Part shown: positions 6,181 to 11,896 of the stretch, piece after piece
Numbering within the stretch: position 1 is the first letter of the stretch
How the letters are laid out: each line of letters begins with the position of its first letter
Assembly (NCBI GenBank): GCA_035299305.1
Contig: DATGWV010000134.1
Location: 1 to 11,896, forward strand
DNA length: 11,896 bases
Direction: 5' to 3'
From: BJHL01 sp035299305
GTDB taxonomy: Bacteria > Planctomycetota > Phycisphaerae > Phycisphaerales > UBA1924
Notes under the pieces: generated by a model
What the model was told of the DNA's origin: nothing
Databases searched by the model: none
Seen by the model: the letters and a program-made list of their open reading frames with translations, nothing else
Program-made: the position numbers and the translations under genes

Positions 6181-6811
6181 CGCCCTTCACCATCACGCCC
6201 GACGGCACATCCCTCACCACCACCGCGCCCGCCGCGACTGTGGCCCGTGCTCCAATCGTGATGCCCGGAATCACACGCGACCCCACGCCCAGCAATGTGT
6301 CTTCACCCACCGTGACCGTTCCCGCGAGCACGGTTCCTGGCGCGATGTGCGCATTCTCACCAATGTCACAGTCATGCTCAATCACGCTCGCCGTGTTGAT
6401 GATCGCATGATCTCGCACACGCGCACACGCATGAATGACCGCATGCGGCCCCACATACACGCCCTTGCCCAGCGTCGCACTTGGATCGATAGTCGCCGTC
6501 GGATGCACCAGCGTCACCGCATGCTTCGTCAGCGATTCACCAAATCGCGAAAGCAGCACGCGCCGCGATGCAAGATCACCCACCGCCAGCACACACGCCA
6601 TCCCGCCGCCCGGCATGAACTCTCGGAGCGGCCCCAGCCGCGACAGCCCGCGCTTGGTGCCCACACGCGCCTGGTCGTTGTCATCAACATACCCCGCCAC
6701 ATGCACGCAGCACGCCAGCGCCGCCGACAACACCACCTGCGCGTGCCCGCCCCCGCCAATGAGCACCAAAGGCAGTTGCGCGGGCCGAGTTGGTTCGCTG
6801 ATGCGGGCCAC
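6167..6811 (-). CDS. NeuD/PglD-like sugar O-acyltransferase (left-handed beta helix)
   Basis: Cytosolic acyltransferase that moves an acetyl or similar group from acyl-CoA to a sugar or nucleotide-sugar, as in sialic acid O-acetylation (NeuD) or bacillosamine synthesis (PglD). The N-terminal Rossmann-like part begins LVLIGGGGHAQVV. The C-terminal hexapeptide-repeat part includes HPTATIDPSATLGKGVYVGP, then SVIEHDCDIGENAHIAPG, whose HDC holds the family's catalytic His, and ends VPSGVMVKGVPAK, the usual family end. I prefer the GTG at 6809-6811, giving 214 residues, the usual size. A TTG start at 6910 or ATG at 6889 would add an Arg-rich leader of 26-33 residues not typical of the family. GATATT 6 nt before the GTG resembles a leaderless -10 element. 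No other sialic acid or glycosylation gene is nearby, so the substrate is unknown. Confidence 0.85.
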   Translation of the reverse strand: MARISEPTRPAQLPLVLIGGGGHAQVVLSAALACCVHVAGYVDDNDQARVGTKRGLSRLGPLREFMPGGGMACVLAVGDLASRRVLLSRFGESLTKHAVTLVHPTATIDPSATLGKGVYVGPHAVIHACARVRDHAIINTASVIEHDCDIGENAHIAPGTVLAGTVTVGEDTLLGVGSRVIPGITIGARATVAAGAVVVRDVPSGVMVKGVPAK

Positions 6812-6917
6812 GCGATGAATATCGGCCTTTCCCCGCCCATATCGTGAGCGACGCAGCGCCCTACCCGCCCCGCAATCTGCCGCGAACATGGTGCTGTGCG
6901 CCCGCCTCAAAATCCGT

Positions 6918-6932
6918 TACAATTGCACCATG
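6918..6932 (+). promoter_or_regulatory. Candidate leaderless promoter -10 element for the cysteine dioxygenase gene
   Basis: TACAAT (6918-6923), close to the TATAAT consensus, lies 6 nt before the ATG at 6930. No Shine-Dalgarno is present. The -35 region (around 6895-6900) has no recognisable hexamer. The spacing matches that at the LON and lptB starts. Confidence 0.5.
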
Positions 6933-7493
6933 GCACGCATGCTCTCATCCACCGGCGTGATGCAGGACCCCTCAGCGATGTTTCCCAAGCTCGCCGAGCT
7001 GATCAGCTATCTCGACTCGATCGATCATCGCGCCGATCTTGGAACGCTTCAGCAACTGCTGAGCAAACTCGACGTGTCGCGCTGCGACATCGCGAGCACG
7101 TGCATCTTCGGCGTCAAGGGCTACCGCCGCAACTGCATCAGCCGCAGCGAGTGGTATGAGCTCCTTGCGTGTTGTTGGCATAGTGGCGATCGCACCCCCA
7201 TCCACGACCATCGCGGCGTGAGCTGCGCGTTCAAAGTGATCGAAGGCGAAGGCACCGAGATTCGCTTCAAGGAAACGCCCTGCGGCCTGATCTGTCCCAC
7301 CACCAGCGTAACGATGCCCACCGGTTACATCTGTGCCGCCGACGACGCAGACATTCATCAAGTCGCCAACATGCAGGCAAAAGGCACAGACCTGATCACC
7401 CTGCACATCTACAGCCCGCCCATTCGAAAGATGCACACCTACGACTGGGGCGCGGCGAGCACCGCCGAAGCCGGCGACTGCTACGACTGCTGA
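6930..7493 (+). CDS. Cysteine dioxygenase (cupin, type I CDO family)
   Basis: Non-heme iron enzyme that oxidises cysteine with O2 to cysteine sulfinic acid. The 187-residue protein follows the animal CDO pattern closely. Y65 and R67 in GYRRN match Tyr58/Arg60, the substrate-carboxylate Arg that separates cysteine from 3-mercaptopropionate dioxygenases. Iron ligands are H92 and H94 in TPIHDH and H143 in DIHQVAN. H159 and Y161 in LHIYSPP match His155/Tyr157. C99 sits five residues after H94, where mammalian CDO has Cys93. A longer frame back to 6888 exists, but the ATG at 6930 has TACAAT 6 nt upstream and is preferred. It diverges from the acyltransferase gene and converges with the kinase gene, leaving 3 bp between their stops. 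The C-terminus is Cys-rich (DCYDC). Family assignment is firm; substrate is inferred from R67. Confidence 0.88.
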   Translation: MARMLSSTGVMQDPSAMFPKLAELISYLDSIDHRADLGTLQQLLSKLDVSRCDIASTCIFGVKGYRRNCISRSEWYELLACCWHSGDRTPIHDHRGVSCAFKVIEGEGTEIRFKETPCGLICPTTSVTMPTGYICAADDADIHQVANMQAKGTDLITLHIYSPPIRKMHTYDWGAASTAEAGDCYDC

Positions 7494-7496
7494 AGC

Positions 7497-9839
7497 TCAC
7501 CGATACGTCCGCGCCGTCAAACTGACAATCGCACCCTTGACCGGCCCCGTAGGGGTTTCGCGAATATTGCCCAGTGTGATATCACCACCCAGCGTGTGCG
7601 CCAACGTGCGAGCCCGCGTCAATCCCAAGCCGCGTTTGCGACCCGCAGGTTTCTCGCTGAAAAATGGGTCCAGCGCGTGCGCCATTCCCTTCTCGCTGAA
7701 GCCCGGCCCGTTGTCCATCACTTCAAACGCGATGCGCTCACCCTCGCGCAGCGCCACCACGCGCACGTTGCCCTCCGGATTGCTCTCAATCGCGTTGGTC
7801 ACAACTTCCGTGAGCGCGGCAACGAGCAGTTCCGTGTCCAGTCGCACCGTGTTGGGCGCACGCGAGAGATCAACCTCAACCTTCGTATCGGCGCACGCAC
7901 GCACCAGCGACTGCGCCACGACGCGCTTCACTGCCTCATGCATCACGCAATCCGTCACGCACGGTTGAGGCGTCGCGCTCAGCAGGTGCAGACTCTGAAT
8001 CAAATCGCCAAGATCCTTCGCCGCACTCGCAATAGACAGCGCCGCGGCTTTGTCTCGATCATCCCGGAGCTTCTGCGCGAGCAACTGCGACCGGCCCGCG
8101 ATGATCGCGAGCGGATTGTTCATCTCATGGGCCGCGCCCGCCGTCACTTCGCCCAGCTTCGCATACGCCTCCTGATGCGCAATCAGCGCCTGCGCCTCAG
8201 CCAGTTGCCGCGTGCTTTCCACCAGCTTCTCATGCATGCGGGCCGATCGCGTTTGCTCAATCGCCGCACGCAAAGCGTTGCTCCACGCTGCAAACAGCGG
8301 CTGCAGCAGTGCCCGCAACTGCGGCGGCACCTCACGCTCACAGATCAGCGCACCGCAACTGCCGAAAATCCCCGGGTTCACAGGCGTGACCCACAAAGGC
8401 AGCACGCGCAGCCGTCGAATGTCAGGCGCACCAGCAAGATGGTCCGCAAGTTCGTTCAGCAGATCAGTCAGCGCGCCGATCGCACTCGGTCCCTGATTAT
8501 CGCTCGCCAGCATCTCGCCCAGCGCGTCCGTGTTGTCCGTCGATGACACCACAATCGCATGATCATGCAGCGGCTGCGAAGGCACGCTCGCACTGAGCAG
8601 CCGCCAGTCATTGCCCTGCTCCTCACGCAGCAGCAGACACGCATACCCCGGCCCCAGCGTGCTGCGAGCACTCGTCAACACCGCCTGCGCCGCCTCATGC
8701 ACATGCGCCACGCTGCGCGTCGACGCGTGAAACGAATCAATCGCTCCCAAGATCCGCTGCATCGCCGAAGCGTGCTTCGCCTGATCATGCAACTGCGCGT
8801 TCAGCGCGCTCAAATGCTGCGTGACATTCGCCAAGCTCTCAACGAACACCTGCGGCGTCGTGAGCTGGTCAATCCCCAGCAACTGCAGCCGCTGCGCAAC
8901 CAGTTCCTGCAGTTGCGGCATGAAGCCATGAGGCTCTGCTGTGATGCCCAGCCGCTTCCACGTGGGCTTCACGTCAGTCACCGTGTCATAATCGCCCGAC
9001 CAGCCCATGTGCAAGTGGCGACAGAGCGCTCGCGCGGCCGTCACGACATTGATCAGGTCCTTGCTCGCAACCGTGCTCGTCGCCTGCGCCGGCTGATCGT
9101 GCAGCCAGATCGCCTCCTGCAGCCCCTGCGCCAGGTTCCAGTGCGCCGCCAGCCGCTTTCCCGCCGTGTGGTGATCCAGTCCCAGCAGTTCCCGCTCCAC
9201 AGTGGCACTACGCGCAGTTCGCTTCGACGCAACCGCAAGCACGCGGTCATACGCCTTGGGCAGCGCAAAGCTCAGCGCAATGCGCCCGACATTGTGCAGC
9301 AATCCTGCGAGAAACGCCTCGTCGCGCACATGCCGCAACTGGGGCGACCGCTCAACGATCATCTCCGCCGCCACCGCCACCGCGATTGAGTGCTTCCACA
9401 AGCCCAGCTTGTCAAACATCGCGGGCGGCGTGTCATCCGTGCTGTTCGCAATCTGCGAATCAAGCTTCTGCTTCGCCGCGTCGCGCGCAACCAGATCACA
9501 CACGCACACGCTCAGCACCGCGCTGCGAACCGCGTCAATGCCCAGCATCACCACCGCGCGCTTCACGCTCGTGATCTTGTCGCCCAGCCCCTTGTCGCTC
9601 TTGCGGCACAGCCCCAGAATGCGACTCGCGAGCGCAGGATCGCTCTCAATGATCGCCGCGATGTGGTCCATCTCCACATCGCTCGCGCTGCTGATGCGGA
9701 TGATCCGCGCCGCCACCGCAGGCAGCGTGGGCAGCGCATCGATGCGCTCAAGAATCAGCTCCACCTGCCGCGCAGGCGTGTGGCGTCCTGCGTGGGGCAC
9801 ACGAGCAAAGTCGAGGATGGCTCCGGGATTGGCCACCAT
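7497..9839 (-). CDS. HDOD-GAF-like sensor histidine kinase
   Basis: A 780-residue cytosolic signalling protein with no transmembrane segment. The N-terminal HDOD domain (about 27-235) includes LPTLPAVAARII, a DPALASRIL motif, GLLHNVGRIAL with H182, where Asn replaces the Asp of the HD pair, and a later LGLDHHTAGKRLA. A long alpha-helical linker and a GAF-like region (about 365-530) follow. The kinase core has the H-box GAAHEMNNPL with phospho-acceptor H571, the N-box VVTNAIES with N682, and the G1 box DNGPGF at 709-714. FFSEKPAGRKRGLGL is the F/G2 region. The gene starts 15 bp after the receiver gene. AAGGA overlapping that gene's stop is 12 nt before the ATG, a loose spacing. The two almost certainly share a transcript and a phosphorelay. 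The ligand sensed is unknown. Confidence 0.87.
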   Translation of the reverse strand: MVANPGAILDFARVPHAGRHTPARQVELILERIDALPTLPAVAARIIRISSASDVEMDHIAAIIESDPALASRILGLCRKSDKGLGDKITSVKRAVVMLGIDAVRSAVLSVCVCDLVARDAAKQKLDSQIANSTDDTPPAMFDKLGLWKHSIAVAVAAEMIVERSPQLRHVRDEAFLAGLLHNVGRIALSFALPKAYDRVLAVASKRTARSATVERELLGLDHHTAGKRLAAHWNLAQGLQEAIWLHDQPAQATSTVASKDLINVVTAARALCRHLHMGWSGDYDTVTDVKPTWKRLGITAEPHGFMPQLQELVAQRLQLLGIDQLTTPQVFVESLANVTQHLSALNAQLHDQAKHASAMQRILGAIDSFHASTRSVAHVHEAAQAVLTSARSTLGPGYACLLLREEQGNDWRLLSASVPSQPLHDHAIVVSSTDNTDALGEMLASDNQGPSAIGALTDLLNELADHLAGAPDIRRLRVLPLWVTPVNPGIFGSCGALICEREVPPQLRALLQPLFAAWSNALRAAIEQTRSARMHEKLVESTRQLAEAQALIAHQEAYAKLGEVTAGAAHEMNNPLAIIAGRSQLLAQKLRDDRDKAAALSIASAAKDLGDLIQSLHLLSATPQPCVTDCVMHEAVKRVVAQSLVRACADTKVEVDLSRAPNTVRLDTELLVAALTEVVTNAIESNPEGNVRVVALREGERIAFEVMDNGPGFSEKGMAHALDPFFSEKPAGRKRGLGLTRARTLAHTLGGDITLGNIRETPTGPVKGAIVSLTARTYR

Positions 9840-9854
9840 GCGTGCAGTACGTCC

Positions 9855-10511
9855 TTACGCCGCAGCGGCGTGATCGTCCAAATCATCGTGATGCGCCGAC
9901 GCTGTCCCCGCGCCTTCAATTCCCAGCAGATCGCTCATGCGCTTGCACAGTTCAGCAAGCGAGAAGGGCTTGGGCAGGAATCCATCCGCGCCCGCTTTCA
10001 GCAGCGTGTCAATCTCCTCGCGCCGCACAACGCCCGAGATGATGAGAATCTTCGTCTCAGCAAACGCGGAATTCGCGCGGATGCGCGAGCACACCACATT
10101 ACCATTGATGTCCGGCAGCATGTAGTCCAGAATGATCAAGTGCGGCTTCACGTGCTCCGTCAGCATGCCCGCGTCGTAGCCGTTGGCCGCCGTGTGCAGT
10201 TCCAGTCTGTCATCGCGGCTCAGCACATCGCGATACATCTCCAGAATGTCCGTGTCGTCATCAACCAGCAGCACTTTCTTCTTGCCGGCCTCCAGCACAT
10301 CCGTCGGAATGTGATTGGCCTTCATGAAGCGCAGCAGCTCATCGCGCGGAATGCGCCGGAACTTGCTGCCCGGCACCTTGAAGCCCGTCAGACGCCCCGC
10401 GTCAAAACAGCGGATGATCGTCTGTTGACTGACCTTGCACAGCAGCGCGGCTTCACCCGTCGTGAAGATCCGCTTGCTGGCAATGTCCGCCGGAAGTTGC
10501 TCGTGCGACAT
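9855..10511 (-). CDS. Response regulator with N-terminal excisionase/MerR-like HTH and C-terminal receiver
   Basis: A 218-residue protein with reversed domain order for a response regulator. Residues 14-66 form an excisionase-type helix-turn-helix (FTTGEAALLCKVSQQTI, then GRLTGFKVPGSKFRRIPRDE). A short linker leads to a complete receiver (about 78-195). It has the acidic pair D84/D85 in VLLVDDD, phospho-acceptor D129 in LIILDYMLPDING, S159 in IISG and K181 in LPKPF, so it should be phosphorylatable. The tail is Ala/His/Asp-rich (HHDDLDDHAAAA). GAGGG 6 nt before the ATG supports the start. It is the first gene of the operon with the downstream kinase, its likely phosphate donor. It should regulate transcription; its targets are unknown. 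Direct repeats and a palindrome 31-53 bp upstream may be its own binding site. Confidence 0.87.
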   Translation of the reverse strand: MSHEQLPADIASKRIFTTGEAALLCKVSQQTIIRCFDAGRLTGFKVPGSKFRRIPRDELLRFMKANHIPTDVLEAGKKKVLLVDDDTDILEMYRDVLSRDDRLELHTAANGYDAGMLTEHVKPHLIILDYMLPDINGNVVCSRIRANSAFAETKILIISGVVRREEIDTLLKAGADGFLPKPFSLAELCKRMSDLLGIEGAGTASAHHDDLDDHAAAA

Positions 10512-10541
10512 ACGCGACCCTCACGACTCGAAACGCGCGGC

Positions 10542-10563
10542 GGCAACTTGCCTAGATTGCCTA
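10542..10563. promoter_or_regulatory. Palindrome plus direct repeat upstream of the response regulator
   Basis: GGCAA-C-TTGCC (10542-10552) is a perfect palindrome. TTGCCTA occurs at 10548-10554 and again at 10557-10563, a 9-bp period. The three TTGCC half-sites lie 31-53 bp upstream of the receiver gene start, a usual place for an operator. Autoregulation is inference. Confidence 0.45.
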
Positions 10564-10659
10564 AACCGCCAACGTGATATCGAGAGAATCCCGAAGCCAC
10601 TTCACGCGGATTTCCGGGCATGCGCGAGTTATCGAGCCGCTTCGCGCCGCTTTCGCCGG

Positions 10660-10676
10660 TTCATGACATGTATGAA
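10660..10676. other. Interrupted palindrome TTCAT-N7-ATGAA
   Basis: TTCAT (10660-10664) and ATGAA (10672-10676) are inverted around a 7-nt centre containing ACATGT. It lies between two minus-strand genes. It may be a protein binding site or chance. Confidence 0.25.
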
Positions 10677-10681
10677 GATTC

Positions 10682-10701
10682 GCGGACCATCCCCCGTCCG
10701 C
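10682..10701 (-). terminator. Possible hairpin terminator of the two-span membrane protein gene
   Basis: GCGGAC (10682-10687) pairs perfectly with GTCCGC (10696-10701) across an 8-nt loop. It begins 11 bp after the minus-strand stop at 10713. There is no T run, so this is only a candidate. Confidence 0.35.
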
Positions 10702-10712
10702 CCGCAGCGACA

Positions 10713-11579
10713 TCACGCCGATTTCGCCGACTCGCGTGCTTCCACTTCCTTCTCCATCTCCAGCACCCAATCTTCCAGTGGCGTGTGGCGATAGAGATCA
10801 AGCTCAACCGCCGCGCCCTTGAACGTCGGATGATCCTCGCGCGTGACCAGCGAGATGTAGAACTTCTCCCACCGGCTCTTGTCAAACTCGACGATATCCG
10901 CAGGCGCCAGCGTCGCGCCGCCAGGCAGCGTCAGCGTCTTCGTCGCCGGATTCCAGCTATACGAAACGCTCTTCACACGTAGCATCAGCACAATCAGCCA
11001 CACCGCGCCCACCAGACCAACCAGCGCAATGGCCCACTGGCTGGGAATATCCCACCAGCTCAAAGGCGATGGCGCCTTGGGCTCCGCACCCGCCTGCGCC
11101 TTGGTGTATCGATCGCGCAGCACCACCAGCCGCTCATCTGCGCTGCCCACGGCCACCGGCTGCCCGCTCTCGACGCGAAAGTCACTGCGCGGGAACGATG
11201 TGTTGGTCGCGTTCAACTGGCCGATCAGCTTCAATTGCGTCAGCCAATCCAACTTGGCTTTCTCATCCGCCGACAGCGCCGCATTGTCCTTCTGCTTCGC
11301 CAGCAGCTTGTCCAGTTCGGTCGCCGGTTCCTTCACCGAAGCAAGATCGTTCGACAATGTCCCCAGCTTCTGCAGTTCAGCCAGATGCTGAAACTCGCCA
11401 AACTCCGCCGCCCGCGCGCCGCGCTTGGGATACACGACGAGCGCATCGACAACGCCCCACGCGAACAGCGCAAGCGAAGCCACGGCGATGAGTGTCATCT
11501 TCATCGCCCACTTCTTGTTCACCGTCGTGGTCTGCATACTCAAAGATGTCGCCTCGGCGGTGCTCGATTGCTCAGCCAT
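10713..11579 (-). CDS. Two-span inner-membrane protein of unknown function
   Basis: I do not recognise a named family. The 288-residue protein has a short Ser/Thr-rich N-terminus, a transmembrane segment at about 28-49, a 130-residue helical, charged middle part, and a second segment at about 182-200 preceded by the aromatic patch SWWDIPSQW. Both termini are therefore predicted on the same side, with the middle part probably periplasmic. The C-terminal part after TM2 (VSYSWNPATKTLTLPGGATLAPADIVEFDKSRWEK, given here in outline by residues 205-239: a beta hairpin, LPGG turn, then IVEFDKSRW) resembles bacterial PH-like folds; this is a weak structural guess. The ATG at 11577-11579 has no strong Shine-Dalgarno; an in-frame ATG 14 codons further in is an alternative. 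It is separated from the receiver gene by 201 bp and faces a Tat-protein gene across 210 bp. Confidence 0.7.
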   Translation of the reverse strand: MAEQSSTAEATSLSMQTTTVNKKWAMKMTLIAVASLALFAWGVVDALVVYPKRGARAAEFGEFQHLAELQKLGTLSNDLASVKEPATELDKLLAKQKDNAALSADEKAKLDWLTQLKLIGQLNATNTSFPRSDFRVESGQPVAVGSADERLVVLRDRYTKAQAGAEPKAPSPLSWWDIPSQWAIALVGLVGAVWLIVLMLRVKSVSYSWNPATKTLTLPGGATLAPADIVEFDKSRWEKFYISLVTREDHPTFKGAAVELDLYRHTPLEDWVLEMEKEVEARESAKSA

Positions 11580-11682
11580 GCATCACTCGCTGCATCAGAT
11601 ACGCCCCTGCACGTCGCACGACGTGCCAACCGGCCACTGTAGCGATACTTATCGACACGAAATACGCGACATCTTGACCCGC

Positions 11683-11711
11683 TTCCCACCCCACCACCAC
11701 GACGCGACAAT
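11683..11711 (+). promoter_or_regulatory. Candidate promoter of the Tat-exported protein gene
   Basis: TTCCCA (11683-11688) and GACAAT (11706-11711) are spaced by 17 bp, each matching four or more consensus positions. A GGTACC palindrome follows directly. The leader would be about 70 nt and includes a good Shine-Dalgarno. Confidence 0.35.
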
Positions 11712-11789
11712 TGGTACCATGCACGCAGCCGCCGCGCGGAAACCTCCCTGCAGGTCCGGCTTCCAACGTCCTCACCACAGGAGCGAATC

Positions 11790-11896
11790 ATGACAGCCAT
11801 CCATCGACGCGAAGCTCTGGTCGGCCTCGGCGCACTCGCCGCCGGCGCAACGCTCGCCCGCGCCGCCGCCACCCCCGCTTTGCAGGCTGGTGCCAC
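11790..11896 (+). CDS. N-terminus of a twin-arginine (Tat) exported protein, cut by the window edge
   Basis: Only 35 codons are visible. They encode a Tat-like signal: MTAIHRREALVGLGALAAG, with the Arg pair at 6-7, followed by an Ala-rich stretch with possible cleavage near ARAAA. Tat substrates fold in the cytoplasm before export, often with a cofactor. CAGGAG (11778-11783) lies 6 nt before the ATG and fixes the start. The mature protein is outside the window, so no function can be given; secreted oxidoreductases and sugar-phosphate isomerase-like proteins often have such leaders in planctomycetes. Confidence 0.75.
   Translation, partial: MTAIHRREALVGLGALAAGATLARAAATPALQAGA

Noticed and set aside
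6888..6929. Upstream start for the cysteine dioxygenase
   Set aside because: The extra 14 residues are not typical of CDO, and the -10-like TACAAT falls inside the extension, 6 nt before the ATG at 6930.
7596..8546. Plus-strand Arg/Gln/His-rich frame of 316 codons opposite the kinase gene
   Set aside because: It is the antisense of the conserved kinase core. The composition is typical of shadow frames in GC-rich DNA.
9390..10577. Plus-strand frame of 395 codons across the kinase and receiver genes
   Set aside because: It is Arg/His/Gln-rich, spans two genes with intact motifs and their operon junction, and matches no family.
10621..10794. Small plus-strand genes in the gap upstream of the receiver gene
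   Set aside because: The frames run into the minus-strand membrane protein gene, lack ribosome binding sites and have Arg-rich shadow composition.

Overview
The window is GC-rich bacterial DNA, about 11.9 kb, and carries ordinary chromosomal genes. The gene types point to a Planctomycetota bacterium, probably near the Phycisphaerae. They include an OprO/OprP-type porin ending in Phe, an LptB ATPase coupled to a PEGA-domain lipoprotein, a receiver protein with an excisionase-like DNA-binding domain at its N-terminus, an HDOD-histidine kinase fusion and a twin-arginine signal. This placement is inference from gene content; there is no rRNA or marker gene here. I see no IS element, integrase, CRISPR array, tRNA or phage gene.

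Layout. (1) 16-1647, plus strand: a GspE/PilB-type secretion ATPase that may extend past the left edge. (2) 1648-1791: an intergenic stretch with a 7-bp tandem repeat, a terminator-like hairpin and an 8-bp tandem repeat. (3) 1792-2502: a stand-alone LON substrate-binding-domain protein with a GTG start. (4) 2624-3247: an exported, charged, repetitive protein of unknown family, followed by a good intrinsic terminator. (5) 3248-3632: a long regulatory region leading to the porin at 3633-4781, which is closed by a perfect 13-bp hairpin. (6) 4903-6137: lptB and a PEGA lipoprotein joined by a TGATG overlap. (7) 6167-6811, minus strand: a NeuD/PglD-like sugar O-acyltransferase, divergent from (8) a cysteine dioxygenase at 6930-7493, plus strand. 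(9) 7497-10511, minus strand: a two-gene signalling operon, with the HTH-receiver protein first and the HDOD-GAF-histidine kinase second. (10) 10713-11579, minus strand: a two-span membrane protein of unknown function. (11) 11790 to the right edge, plus strand: the start of a Tat-exported protein.

How the genes relate. Several genes concern the cell envelope: the secretion ATPase, porin, LptB, PEGA lipoprotein and exported repeat protein. The kinase and receiver genes form one transcription unit, so the kinase probably phosphorylates the receiver Asp129 and so controls the attached DNA-binding domain. A palindrome plus direct repeat just upstream of the receiver gene could be its own operator.

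Translation starts fall into two classes. The porin, exported repeat protein, receiver, PEGA lipoprotein and Tat protein genes have Shine-Dalgarno sequences. The LON, lptB and dioxygenase genes, and perhaps the acyltransferase, instead have a -10-like hexamer 5-6 nt before the start codon and no Shine-Dalgarno, as expected for leaderless mRNAs. LON and lptB even share an identical 13-mer there. I found no clearly new multi-gene system. The best leads are the leaderless-start motif, the uncharacterised repeat protein, the operator-like repeats before the porin and before the receiver gene, and a bacterial cysteine dioxygenase that keeps the Cys and Tyr of the mammalian cross-linked cofactor.
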